Below, piece by piece: positions 26,831-38,913 of a stretch of DNA of 64,000 nt. The notes under the pieces were generated by a model. That model ran no database searches. It was not told the origin of the DNA and saw nothing but the letters and a program-made list of their open reading frames with translations. Within the stretch, counting starts at the first letter, position 1, and each line of letters opens with the position of its first letter. A program made the position numbers and the translations under genes. The stretch is taken from NCBI GenBank assembly GCA_019914995.1, contig CM034137.1, positions 620,001-684,000 on the forward strand. Direction: 5' to 3'. The stretch comes from Acanthochlamys bracteata. Taxonomy: Eukaryota; Streptophyta; Magnoliopsida; Pandanales; Velloziaceae.

Positions 26831-29695
26831 CTATGCAAAAGTAGCTGCAGCAATTGGAGATCTAATAACTGGTGCGGTCAAGAAGGATGTGCTTCTAGTC
26901 ACTGGACGGAAGACAGCATTCTCCAGGCGGTCCCAGACAATCTTCCGCTTCTCTTCCATGACTGACCGTGCTTCTTCTTCCTCTATGAACTTGTTTTGAC
27001 AAGAGGTGAAGAGTTCTTCATCCATGTCAAAGAACATCTTCTTTACGTTTGAGGTAACACTAAGAACAGCTTTGTTCCAGTGAGTGCGACTGTTCCTTTC
27101 TAGTGCTGGGACAATAAGAGGTAATATCACTTCACGGTTCTCTGCTATCAGACTGATCAAGTGATCATTATTCCACAGGAACAGAGCACGTTCTGCAACC
27201 TGAAATAGAAAGGCATTCTTTAGCCAAGCACCATGAATTAAACCAAAGCAGCTAAGAGGAGATCGAAATACTAAAGATGACAACCAACATTTCCAAGGTT
27301 CAAGCAAGAGCCTGAATAATGATATCTATGAGGACTCTTGAGCTGATTAAAACGCAGCAGTTAACTCTAACTATCTTTACTCTTCACAGCCATGCGAAGG
27401 GTCAGAAATCTTTCTGCATTAGCAGCAATGCGCAGAGGTAGACCTTACACTATCACAATCTATTTGGGGGGCTTGAATTGGCTGGTTTTAATAAAAAAAA
27501 TTAACTTGCTACATCATAAATAGTCCAGTCAAGAGCTTTAGGGATTTAACCATCCAATAAGATACTAGTGGTCCGTAAAGATGAATGCCTGGATGCCACC
27601 AGCAAATGATAGAACATTGCAAGGTGGGACACTAAAGAAACAGTCTACTCAATTGCCACCTTTGAAGCACGGATGTAGGTAGCATATTGAATTGCCTTTG
27701 CATACATAAATTTATCATAGAATATATGCAACAAAAATACATACGTATACAACAATATTGCAAAGATACATACAATGCAAACAACACTCTTAGGTATTAT
27801 CTAACTAGCTTGAGCTAAAACCGGAAGTGATCAGTACGCAATAAATGATCCAACAAGTTCAAAGTTAAACAAGAGACGCTTCTGGCTTTCTACCTGCTTC
27901 AAACAATTTTCACTCGACTGCTTATGATGCTGCACCCAATGGCTTAGCCGAGGCCTTTAACAAGACCCTGTGAAGTTGAAGAAGATTGTTTCAAATAACA
28001 AAAAGGATTGACACGAGAGCTGAGTTTGGGCTTACCGGACTACCCATCGCACTGCTACTCAGGCCACTCCTTATTCGCTGGTCTATGGGACCCTCTCCCC
28101 TTGACCCACGGTTATAAGTTCGCTGCATACTGAACCTAAAGTACCAGTCCTTTCGGATCAAACTTTTATGTTCCTATTTACTCAATTGGCATCTCCAAAA
28201 GTCCAAAATATGCTGTATGTAGAACCTCAGCATTGTGCATTTACTTCACTTCCTTATTGCAATTATTTTGCTTCGTCATTGTACAAGGTTCACATTAGGT
28301 ACAAACCATAAAGTCACTTCACTAAGGCCACATAAGGATGGAGTCTCCTTTTAATAGCTGGAAGACCTTGTTAGCCAAAACGCATTCAAAATCGATGTTA
28401 AGAGGAATTAAAAACTTTAAGTGGTTGCCAACCTTAAACAGTAATTTGGTACTGCTTGTTGAAAAGATGACACAGGATAATAAGTTTAAGCTTTGAGGAA
28501 AGAATCAGTACAACTTAGAGGAACTAATAAATGGAAGACTCACTTTCACATCAGTAAAAAAATTGCTGAAGAATTGGCATGAGGAAACACTAATCAGAAA
28601 CTTACAGAAGAATTAAAATAAAACAAGCATCACCTGAAAGTGCGAGCTATTCAACGAGTAAGCGATCCTTCGGAAAAGTGGCACCATGCATTTCTGAAAT
28701 TCCACCATGTTGGTGGACTCCAACACCTCCTCCAACTCCCCCAAAAACACAACTTCCTTCTGACTGTTAGTCACTGGCCAGTACTTCAACATTCCCATTA
28801 TCACCGTGCTCGCCAATGCAGGCTCCTTCTCTATGAACTGTACAGAACAGTAGGTCAGTTGCGGCATATAAACACCTGCCGACTTCGGCTTATGCAGCGG
28901 GATCAAAGCTTTCCAAAGGAAAAGCTTGTGTTCTTCTTTCAACGGCAATGTGAACCCTGTGATCACGCTCCCAAAAACCTCCAGCAATTCAGCAATCCCG
29001 CTATGTCCGCTATGTTTATCCTTCTCAAACACGAACCGGTAAAACACATTGCTGACAGATTTCCGTATGAACCCACAATGCGGCATAAACTTGCCATAGA
29101 TCCTATGCAGTGCAGATTTCAAGCAATCCCTTTCTCTGGGATCTTCAGAATCAAACAATTCAAGCAATTTACTGATGAAATTTCGATCGAAGTAACTCTT
29201 AGCAAGCTTGGCATCAAGTGCTGGAGATGAAACTAGACTAAGCAAGAGATCATAGACCGGTTGTAGATCAGGCCATGCTGGATCGAACACCGAATCGTTT
29301 TCATCTTCGGGTTCTCCGTTACGCCGAGCTGGAGGGAACGGTCGGAACAAATCTGCGGCGAACAACCTGCACGATGCATCGATCATAGGCTCATTGAACC
29401 GGAATGCTAACGTTGCAACACTGCCCGTGAACTCAGAGAGCTCAGAGAGAGTTTGTCGACGGATGTCAGGCTTCGCAAAAGCCACATCAGCTGATGGAGG
29501 GAGAGAACAGCAGAGATTGACCTTGGCAACGAAGAGGGGAGACCAATCAGAGCTCGCCACGTCAGTGAATGAAGCGTGGGGACCAGTGATGGCGGGGATC
29601 GGCGTTGATAAGGTAGCGGTGGAGGAATAGCTTGGTGGTTTTTCAGACTTCGAAGATTTGCGTGGTGGTAATTTGCTGAGAAATTGCTTCCACAT
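26831..29695 (-). CDS. PP2A B' (B56-type) regulatory subunit
   Basis: B' subunits bind the PP2A A/C core and steer the phosphatase to substrates. Two exons: 29695-28634 (354 codons) and 27199-26831; 476 aa, near the family's ~490-500. Seen: N-terminus MWKQFLSKLPPRKSSK shared by plant B' proteins, then the HEAT-like B56 core with DPAWPDLQPVYDLLL, LLELFDSEDPRERDCLKSALHRIYGKFM, FIRKSVSN.FYRFVFE, LKYWPVTNSQKEVVFLGELEEVLE, CMVPLFRRIA, and in exon 2 VAERALFLWNNDHL and LIVPALERN. The C-terminus is not a peroxisomal SSL-type signal as in Arabidopsis B'theta. The N-terminal half is more diverged than the rest, so I do not assign a subtype. The 1.4-kb phase-0 intron holds an old retroelement scrap. Confidence 0.92.
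27925..28140 (+). mobile_element. Old Ty3/Gypsy LTR-retrotransposon fragment (integrase region)
   Basis: Short stretch inside the PP2A B' intron whose conceptual translation resembles the end of the integrase region of plant Ty3/Gypsy polyproteins. It is a broken, small fossil; no LTRs or other parts were seen around it. It lies antisense to the host gene. Old, judging by how patchy the similarity is. Confidence 0.6.
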
Positions 29696-30096
29696 TGGTT
29701 GCAAAACAAAAAAAAATAGTTTTGAAATTGAATTGAAAAGAATCAATGGAATGAATTTTAACTATTTTATATAGATTTGTAATTGAAGATATAACTAATG
29801 AAGAAAAGAAATTGAAGAATGCCGGTGCACCGGTGTCGGATCTTGCGGATCGGAGATCGAAAAATAAAGAGCTTTCTAAGAGAGGTGAGAAAGCAGAATA
29901 AAAGTTATAGGGAATCATATTCGCAAACACATTTGTAATTTAAGTTTTATAGATTAGGGCATATATGATTTAGTTATCAAACTATGAACTTTATCTTGCG
30001 AAACATTATTGGAATTTGATCCTTTAGGCCCATCAAAGCCCATAAACGTGAACTTTTTAAGTTTTGTTCAGACTATAAAGTCACCGCACCGTCAAC
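29696..30096. promoter_or_regulatory. Divergent promoter region of PP2A B' and CASPL5B
   Basis: The two genes are head to head with 888 bases between start codons. This part is the leader and proximal promoter of the PP2A B' gene. No TATA box could be assigned with confidence. A MITE (30097-30323) occupies the middle of the shared region. Confidence 0.4.
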
Positions 30097-30323
30097 GGGG
30101 TGTTTGATAATGCTTATAAATTTTTTTAAAATAAAATTATATTTATTTTTTTAAAAAAATTAATTATATTTTTTTTTTTTTAAAAAAATAATAAAAATAG
30201 ATAATAAAAAAATTTATTTTGTAAAATTTTTTTAATATTTTAAATTTTTAAATAAATTTTTTATATATTTATAAAATATATATTAAAAAAAAGTATCGAA
30301 GAAAAGCGATCCCAAACAGCCCC
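30097..30323. mobile_element. MITE with GGGG(T/C)TGTTTG ends in the divergent promoter
   Basis: Left end GGGGTGTTTGATAA; right end caaacagcccc, whose reverse complement reads GGGGCTGTTTG. AAC borders both sides, a possible 3-bp target-site duplication. The interior is A/T-only over long runs and shares blocks with 32735-32986 and 33074-33280 (for example 'ataaaaaaattt...', 'aaattttt...aaataaattttt', 'atttataaaatat'). Confidence 0.65.
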
Positions 30324-32293
30324 AACAACGGTTCTTCTTCTTGTTCTTTTTATTATTCTTCTCGGTTTTCTCATTTCTTCGCCGGTTCTCAAACTCCAAC
30401 AATTTCAATCTAATTTCATTCAATCTCCATTCTTCGATCTGCATCGATTCAATTTTACTGCAACCGATTTTCCACCTGTGTCGGTGGTCTGTGATAATAA
30501 TCGTGAGATCTGGTGTTTCATTCATGGAGGATTTGTAGAATCAAAGCTTTTTTTTAACTAGGATTTCTGTTGGAGAAGAACTGATGAAGAACGTAGTAGG
30601 AAGCCCGGGGACGGTGACCGGGCTTCTGCTGCGGTTAGGACAGTGTTTGTTCGCTGGTGCTTCGATTGGTGTTATGGTTTCTGCCATTGGTTTCTCGAAC
30701 TACACAGCCTTCTGGTTGTTTATCAATTTCTTTGCTTCAGAATATGTCAATTTCTTCACTGCTTTTGACTCGATTGACTTTCTGTTCATTGGTTTGGTCG
30801 TCAGCTCGAATTTCTTAACTAATATTCACTTGTAGCTTACTGTTACGTGCTTGAATGTAAAGGTTTGAGATCAACAGAGTTCACTATGCTAGATACTGGT
30901 TGAAATTCTGGTGTTATTAGAGAGCTGTTGCCATAAACTTAATAGCTGGTTCCCATATTTGAATGAACTTAAAAGCTGCAGCATTAGCTGTGTTAGAGTA
31001 TTTTACATTTCCTTTTGCTGATTATGTGATTGCATGAGCACTTATATATGACTTAAGAGCCGGTCTTAAGCTCAGTCCAAGCAAAGCTTCTAAATGTTGC
31101 TGATATATTGGTTAATGTTAAGTGTAGCGTCTAGGTGTAGCGAATGTATTTTTCAAGGAACTGGAAACTATACAGAATTTGGATTGGTCGAACTGGAGAG
31201 AAACTTAGATTTTACTATAAAGAGGGAATCAAAGTAGGACCATTGGTCTTCTTTGACATGCTTGAGATAGTTGTCTGACTAATCTTCTGCTGAATTAGTA
31301 TCCATGACGCAATTTTTGCGCATCTGGGGAATTTTATGTTTTTGACTTAGTATTTGACTAGTTGTAGGTTCATGGCTCTACCCTTCCATTGGATTACGGA
31401 GTTATGAGATAAGTACTTGGTGGTTCTTTTGCAATGATAACCTCATATTTCTCCAAAACCCTTGGTCTTGTAGTCTCCATTGACAACCTCTCATTTCCTG
31501 AGTGGATGGTAATACTGGCTTGACACGACGGTAGTAGTGATGAATAGTAAGCTGCTAATCGCAAGTTAGACATTGCAATACAATCTAATTGGTTGCTATT
31601 TTTTTAATAATTTTTTAGAAGTTCACAATCGAGTCTGCCCTTTTGGATTAGAAGTTCTTTTAGGTCTTCTTACCCTGCCTTTGTAATTTTCTCGGGAGGC
31701 TGAAGGAATGTCTTGTCTCAACCATGATCCTAGTGGTAATGCTTTTGTCTCTGTTGATGCCACATTTTATTTGGCATATTAAAAAAAAAATCTAGTAATC
31801 TAGGCCTGATATGTAACAAGAGTTATCGGATATATCCCAATAGCTGTGATCGGAGTAGCTTCCTGAACGTGTCTTTGTTGGTCCTGTCATATTGTGTACT
31901 GCTCTTAACTTCAGATGAACCATACATTGCTACTCTAGCTGTGATTTTCAATAGCAATGTTTTCCATGGTTCTTGATTCAACTAACTTGGAAGCAATATT
32001 GCAACGTTTTTACATGAAGGTTGTGCTAATAGGCTGTTTGTTAGTTCAGCGGCTAGTATCATCCACTCCATTTTGTAATCTTGTATTGACCTCGCTGGCA
32101 TCTTCTGTCAGCTACTTGATCACTTCAATGGGCTTACAACTCTTGTGGAGCTTCGGCCTTGCATGTCTTGATGGCATACGCCTTAAATTTTAAAAGGAAT
32201 CTTCATACCACTGTACTTGTGAGCTTGTTTGTTGTAGGTGACTGGGTAAGTAGCTTTCCCCTTTTTGTTCTACATTGTCCCTACATCTGTATT

Positions 32294-32550
32294 TAAGGGC
32301 GTGTTTAGCAACACCCCAAATTCATCTTTTTTTAAACTCACTTTTAATATAAAATACATACATATAAAAATTAAAATAAAATTTTTTATTAATAAATTTT
32401 TTTTTAATTTAATTTTAAAATTTATTATAATATTAAATTAATATATAATTTTATTTTTTATTAAATATTTTTAATTTTTAATTTGATTTTTTAAATTGAT
32501 TTTTAAAAATTCACTTTATTTACTTTATCTTCAAGACAAACACGCCCTAA
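32294..32550. mobile_element. Tourist-like MITE with TAA target-site duplication
   Basis: GGGCGTGTTTAG at the left and CAAACACGCCC at the right form near-perfect terminal inverted repeats. Both are flanked by TAA (32294-32296 and 32548-32550). Size ~251 bp with an A/T-rich interior. A 3-bp TAA duplication and a G-rich TIR fit PIF/Harbinger-type (Tourist) MITEs. It lies in the second intron of the CASPL5B gene. Confidence 0.75.
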
Positions 32551-32734
32551 GAGCATAAGTTGAAAGGTAACTACAAACCATAATTAATATATAACCATTA
32601 TGATTTGGTCCACTTTTGATCTACCATTCTCATGAAAGACCTATGGTTGAGAGTTTTCGTTCTATGTAATTCTGGAAGTTTTGCCTTTTCTTTCACCGTT
32701 TACACAGTGGTGATCATCAAAGTTTTTCCAATCA

Positions 32735-32986
32735 TGCGTTTAGAATTGTTTATGAAATGAAACTTTTTAGAAAATATTTTTGTCATTTTTAAAAACCGAG
32801 CTTTATTTTTTTTACTTCTAAGAAAATAATTAACATATGCAATAAAAAAATTTCATTACGTAGAATTTTTTTACACTTTCTAAAATTTTAAATAAATTTT
32901 TTAAATATTTATAAAATATGTACTAAAAAATGTGAAATAAAAAATTAAAAAAAAGTGTTGAAAAAAAGCTGAACCAAACACCCCTT
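32735..32986. mobile_element. MITE, copy in CASPL5B intron 2
   Basis: Left end TGCGTTTAGAATTGTTTATG; right end ccaaacacccctt, whose reverse complement reads AAGGGGTGTTTGG. The interior is shared with the next copy at 33074, including 'tttcattacgtagaattttt' at 32860-32880. It belongs to the same broad family as 30097-30323. Confidence 0.6.
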
Positions 32987-33073
32987 TAAGCGGGAGGCTG
33001 GTGACTCTATAATGGAACATTAATAAATAAGCTTCCCTATATTCAAGCCTAGATGTATAGATGAGATTTAGGA

Positions 33074-33280
33074 TGCGTTTGAGATTATTTATGAAATATA
33101 ATTTTTTTTAAATGAAAGATATTTTTATTTTTTTTGAAAAATAAGTTTTTTTTTAAAATTTAAAAAAATAATAAAAGTATGTAATAAAAAAATTTTATTA
33201 CGTAGAATTTTTTATATTTTTTAAATTTTTATATAAATTTTTTAGATACTTATAAAATATGAAATTAAAAATTAAAAAAT
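33074..33280. mobile_element. Second, end-truncated copy of the same MITE
   Basis: Starts TGCGTTTGAGATTATTTATG, parallel to the copy at 32735, and keeps the 'ttttattacgtagaattttt' block and the 'acttataaaatatg' block. Similarity ends near 33280 without the expected right terminal repeat, so it is truncated or diverged. It ends about 90 bases before the acceptor of CASPL5B exon 3. Confidence 0.55.
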
Positions 33281-33572
33281 TTCGTTGCGGAAATGGAAAA
33301 CCAAAGGCACCCGCAACATTATTTATTTGTTTTTTGCTACGAAGCATGATAATAACTATTTACATCTGCAGGTCGCTGCTATGCTCTCGCTTGCTGCAGC
33401 ATGTTCATCAGCTGGGATTACAGTTCTATTTTCTAGAGACGAACACTACTGTAGAATATATCCGCAACTTTCTTGTAGCAAGTTTGAGATCTCAATAGCA
33501 TTTGCATTCGTCACATGGCTGTTCGTCGCAATCTCTTCATTGGTCACATTTTGGCTCTTGGCCTCAATCTGA

Positions 33573-35489
33573 AACACTTTGGTACTGTTCTTGATGTATG
33601 ATTGCATTTAGAATTAAAAAAACAGATGCCAAAGGTCTTCTGTCATTCTTTCTTGGCCTTCTTTATCATATGCAGTTGACTCAGAATTTGGATGCTAAAA
33701 CCTTCTCATCCGTATAAAACCCTATAACTGTATATGTGCCTTGAATGAAACTTTCACTTACTGTACTAAATTTAGCCACCATATGTTCACCTCGTGTTCT
33801 TTTTCCTACTTTGCTTTCCTCCATTTTTCTATTTAGTTGAGGAGAATCGCAATAAGCTAGAATTTCTCTCTTGTCAGAACTCAGAACAGAATGTTTGGGT
33901 ACAAAATTGAGTCAGATTACCAAGCAGGTTCAATCTTTCTGCAGCACAAAAACTTGGCATGAGAGCGAAACCTATTCAACATTCTTATGGCTATCATGGT
34001 AGTGGAGGTGCCACCAGGAATAGGTAATACAGAATCGTAAGGTACCATTTTATTTTATATATGAAGGAACACATTGAAGTTGACATGTTAGGCATGTTGC
34101 AAAAGACGTGCGCGTCTGAATACCTAGCTTTGAACTTTTCTTATACACGTCACTTTCATGGCACTTCCAACCAGAGTGTCCAAGTACTTCAAGAAACCAA
34201 ATCATGAGTATATTGTTTCCACCCAAAATTAATTTTTATATCAAATAATTTTGTATTTTGTAATAACTGTAGTTTACGTTTTAAAAATTCTAGTTTATAA
34301 ATTTATTTTATGTGAAAAAATACACTCTAAAAACACATTTGACCGTGTTTTTTTGAAAAGTACTTTTTAATTTTGTATTAATAAATTTTTTATGATATTT
34401 CATAGTTTATTTATAATTAAATTAAAGAAATATTATCATAATATTTTATTGTTATACATTTTATTTTTTAAAATTAAAAATAAAATGTATTATTTAAAGT
34501 AAAATAAAATATTTAAAAAATATATTTTTTATTAGTATTTTCGAACGGCCCTCAAAATTTTGGTTGCATTATTGATATGGTAGGACGCACATGCTATATG
34601 CTGCAAGCCTTTCTTTTCTGTCACAAAGAAAATCAACTAAAATTTTTATAATAAATCCAGTAAACAAAGTGAACGCATAGAAACCAAATTTAATTTCCTA
34701 TAAAGTGTGGTTAGCAAGGGAAACAGATCCAATCCCAAATTTAGTATTGTAATTGTTAATTTTCACTTAAATTTTCAAAAAAGAAATTCTGGATCTGGAT
34801 CCAGTTACCACATCAAATATAATTTGCAGAACCAGACAACTATAATACCCGTTATGATGTTATCGCAGCGAATGGACCCTAACCTGCCAATAGTCAACTT
34901 AACTAGACTTAAAAAAATAATATTGACTTTAGCGAGCTTTATTAATTGCAATAATCGAGGAAAACAAATCGTGCTGGTTGGTTTTAAGCAAAAAGCAAAC
35001 CTTCCTAATACCACCACCACCGTCACGCACGCAGCGAGTGAGAAACTAACCATCCACATTCTCTCCGGCGATCGGCACTACTCGCCATCGCTGATCTGCC
35101 GTCCATCTCCGCCTGCGCTTTGGCTTCGGTTCCAGGTAGTCCTGTGGGCCCCACACTCATCCTTCTTCGTTCTTCTTCTGTCTTCGAGCACGGGATCTGT
35201 CGAGTTATTTCCTGATTGTTTTGATTCTAAAACCTCGATCTCAAAGTTTTAATAGCATTCTCTCTTCTCAACTGAACGTTTCATCTGTTTGTGATCTCTG
35301 TCATCTGCTTTGTTCGTTGATTTTTTTTTTCTCTCTTTGGATCTCGCAGTTTTGTAGGTTTTGTTTTTGAACAACTCAACGGAACGATAAATTATTGGTT
35401 AAAAGAGAGATTGCATGATATGGATGTGGAAATTCGTGAGCTGAATTAGTTCGCTTTAGAAAAAAAAAGAAAAGTGAAGGTGGTGGAAA
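33573..35489. other. Spacer, promoter and leader of the nucleotide-sugar transporter
   Basis: 3' flank of CASPL5B, then AT-rich DNA (about 34230-34550) that resembles the miniature elements elsewhere. From about 35000 the sequence becomes CT-rich and probably holds the leader of the transporter gene. A donor-like CCAG|GTAGTC near 35135 and an acceptor-like CTCGCAG near 35349 suggest a leader intron. A 181-codon open frame at 34707-35252 is not convincing as a gene. Confidence 0.4.
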
Positions 35490-38400
35490 ATGGCGCCTGC
35501 AAGCAAAGCAAACAAGAAGGCGGCAAAAGATGTGGCTGCATGGATGTTCAACGTCGTCACGTCGGTTGGACTCATCATGGTTAACAAAGCTTTGATGGCC
35601 ACATATGGATTTACTTTCGGTAGCTTTTCATCCGTTGTTTTAATTTTCTTCAGTTTGTTGTTTTATCTGCTCGATCCACTTTAACTTGTCGTTAGATTTG
35701 TTGATGTATAGGGAATTATGTGGTTTCCCAACTTAATAATGTTTTATCTATTTGCTATCCCTTTTTCTAGCTTATCCAATGTTATAGTCCTTGCTTGCAC
35801 TTTAGATAACTGTCAGGTGTTTGTTGGAATATTTGTGACTTTCTAGAAAAATTCGGTTATGTTGAAAGATTTGATAAAGGAGGATATACAGTAAACTTTA
35901 TGCCTGAACTGAATGGGTTCCTGCTTGATTTTCGATCAGTGTATGCGAGAGATGTAGGTTTGCAGCTTGATATAGGCTTTTGTTTTTTTTTTTTTTTTTT
36001 TTTTTTTTTTGCATATGAGTTTTAGATCAGCTTAGGATCCAAAATTATCTAAAGTCATTTTGTGCATGTACAAATCGAACCCAGCGGAGTAGTTGGTACA
36101 AGTAGTTTTTATTTTGCCTTAGGACGCTGCTGCAGTTTTAGAAAAAGATCTAACTAGCGTAGGAATGTAGATCTAGTTCTATCTGGTCTGTATGAGCAGG
36201 AAGCACTTACCTGGTTAATGTAAGTTCATGTAATGCAGCATCATAATCGACTTTTCTGTATTATAATTCTACAGAAAACAAACTGATGGGTTGGAGCATA
36301 TCTGTTTTTATGGTTGAAAACAGCCATGGTACTTTTACAGCTGGGCGTTGCTCCAAATGAAAGATTGAAAGAGTGAATCCTAAGACTTGAGCTATTTATT
36401 TATGAAATTAAATTCCCATAAAAATTTGACATCGATCTCTTGGATGATATATGATAAGCTCTTCAAAATCACTTAATCATGAAAATTATAATTGAATCAT
36501 GATATTCTCCATGATCAATTTGACTATGGAAGATTATTTGGTAAGATGAATGTAGCTAATGACATGTGTGATTTCTGGCACTAATGTCTTTGAGTAATAC
36601 TAATGTAGATGGAGAATGATAGCTGGTAGAATTCCAGATTTTATTGTTCAAAAGGTCTCCTAAGAAAAATTATGTTGTAATAGCTTGCCATTGGCTCTAC
36701 TCAGTCTTGTCTCGCTGTTTGTCAATCTGATCTCAAAACCAGAATCTAATCAATATTGCGAATTGTGAAAAGCTAGCATGAGGGCTTATAAGTTATCAGG
36801 ACCTGAATGCTGCTTGCGATTTGGTTCTTCGCCCACTTGGCACGTTTTCGGTTACATTTTGGTTATACTCTTGTGACTGCTTGTAGAGCAGTCCTCTACC
36901 TACTGGAATAGACTTAAGATTGTGAAAGCAGGTGCTGGAGCCCTTGTCAAAGTTCAGACTGCTGGATAAGGAAAAGAACCCAATGAACATTTAAGAGCCC
37001 TATGTATTAGCTTATGTCTTGATTTTGATCTCAGTGCATTTGTGGGTAGTCTAGGACTAGCCAGCACTTCTGTGCTAGGTGCAGCTTGTGTTCTAAATGT
37101 ACTTAGGTTGGTAGGGAGATAGCACAATTGGGACCTGCTGTACTTAAGTTACCTTTCTGTGCCTTTTCTTCTTCTTGTATTTTTTTTTTTTTTGTTTTTG
37201 TTTTGCGGGGCTCCTTCATGGAGTGCAACGTGTGTATCAAAATTTAAGGATGCGGAGTGGGTCACCAAAGTTTGTGGGAATAATGTGATCGTCAGTTCTT
37301 TTTTTTTCTGAGTTTGTGTTTGTGTTCCTGCTTGTATTAGTATTATCTCAATATTCTGTTCTTGGAATCTTATTTGCATTGCCTTTGCTTCTGATATATT
37401 ACACCTCATTTTGGTGCTCTTTATTCTTTGTTCATGCTGCAGCTACAACACTAACTGGCCTGCACTTCGGTACAACTGCCCTCACAACTTTAGTTCTTAA
37501 ATGGCTTGGAATTCTTCCATCCTCGCATTTACCATTAGCAGATCTTCTTAAGTACACATTGTATGCGGACATTTCAATTGTTGGGATGAATGTGAGTTTG
37601 ATGTGGAACTCAGTGGGATTCTACCAGGTTAGTCTTAATATTAAATCTCTTGCCCTTGTTTAAGTACCTGATTAACACCTTGTTGTCACATATGTAATTA
37701 TCTTGAATGCTTTCAGATTGCAAAACTGTGCATGATACCTGTCTCCTGCCTTCTTGACGTTATGTTTGATAAAGTTCGTTACTCCAGAGATATGAAGCTT
37801 AGCATACTTGTGGTTCTGATAGGTGTGGCAGTCTGTACTGTAACTGATGTCAATGTGAATCTTAGAGGTCTGATTGCAGCGATTGTAGCTGTTTGGAGCA
37901 CTTCTTTGCAACAATACGTAAGTTATCAGACACACCAAAGCTGTTATTTTCCAATTATATTTTAAGTTGAAAAGATGCGATGATCTTCTACTTTGTCCTA
38001 GAGGTTGCCATGTGTATAAGTTTTAGTGAGTACTTCGATTTTTGAGAAGATTGCTAGCTAAGAAGTTGGTTTAATATAAAGACATGCTAAATTGCATGGA
38101 GAATGCTTTATCTGACTTATGAAAAAGAAATAACAGCATTCTTTCCTTCCTGCATTTAGACTTACATTTTATTGTGCAGTTGATGCTGATTCTATTGAAG
38201 AGTTGACTGTCCTAGTTTCTCAATTAAACCTTCTATCAAATCTTTTCGGAAGCATTGTCCTGCAATCTAATTTCTCTTATCGTGTATTGAGCTGAACTCT
38301 CACTGTCTTGTGTATTCTTTGTTTGCAGAATGTTCAAAACCTTCAAAAGAAGTACTCTCTTGGATCTTTTAGCCTCCTGGTACATACTGCACCTGCTCAG

Positions 38401-38913
38401 GCGATATCCCTGCTCATATTGGGACCTTTCCTTGATTATTTGTTGACAAAGAAAAGGGTTTATGCATTTGACTATAATATAGCTGCTGCAGTAAGTAAAA
38501 AAAAACACGTCTCGGCTTTTGCTATCATTTTTCTCATTATTGCTTTTCTCTGCTCCCTGAAAATGCAATTTATTGGCAGTAATATTTGAGCTGATCATGT
38601 GTTTTTGCAGTTCTTCATCATACTCTCATGCACCATTGCTGTAGGAACCAACCTCAGCCAATTTATCTGCATAGGGAGATTCTCAGCTGTATCCTTTCAG
38701 GTCCTAGGTCACATGAAGACCATCCTTGTTTTGGTCCTGGGATTCCTCTTCTTTGGAAGGGAGGGATTTAACCTTCATGTAATTCTTGGGATGGTATTAG
38801 CAGTTGTGGGAATGATTTGGTATGGAAATGCATCAGCGAAGCCTGGGGCTAAAGAGCGTAGGAGCTATTCACTGCCAACAGACAGATCTCAAACAGTAGA
38901 TGGCAAGATTTGA
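35490..38913 (+). CDS. UDP-rhamnose/UDP-galactose transporter (URGT5/6-like)
   Basis: Golgi nucleotide-sugar transporter of the NST-KT/TPT-like drug/metabolite superfamily, which exchanges UDP-rhamnose or UDP-galactose for UMP and feeds pectin and hemicellulose synthesis. Exons: 35490-35619, 37443-37627, 37717-37917, 38329-38490 and 38611-38913; 326 aa. Seen: [41 protein letters not shown]-type sequence across the exon 1/2 junction, [74 protein letters not shown] and the tail [20 protein letters not shown]. The N- and C-termini match Arabidopsis URGT5/URGT6 as I recall them better than URGT1-4. Roughly ten membrane spans. Intron 1 is 1.8 kb and contains a long poly-T tract. The gene looks intact. 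Confidence 0.9.
35983..36010 (+). repeat. Poly-T tract in URGT intron 1
   Basis: An uninterrupted run of about 28 T residues. Tracts of this length are prone to length errors, so the exact count should not be trusted. Confidence 0.9.

Larger units (their letters stand above)
30584..33572 (+). pseudogene. CASPL5B: CASP-like protein 5B gene with an apparent 1-base frameshift
   Basis: CASP-like proteins are four-span plasma-membrane MARVEL-fold proteins related to the Casparian strip scaffold. Exons: 30584-30714, 32112-32245 and 33372-33572, about 154 residues, as in the family. Seen: [43 protein letters not shown] in exon 2, then FKRNLHTTVLVSLFVVGDW, and in exon 3 SAGITVLF, HYCRIYPQLSC and FWLLASI at the end. 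All three domains and the GT-AG sites are conserved. However, between LACLDG and the following YALNFKRN the frame moves by one base near 32173-32176. Read literally, exon 2 ends at a stop soon after (32191-32193). It may be a recent null allele or a one-base sequencing or assembly error; everything else looks selected. Confidence 0.8.

Noticed and set aside
28640-29230. 196-codon plus-strand open frame
   Set aside because: It is antisense to the well-supported PP2A B' exon 1.
34707-35252. 181-codon plus-strand open frame upstream of the URGT gene
   Set aside because: No recognisable domain and low-complexity residues. It overlaps the probable leader and promoter of the transporter.
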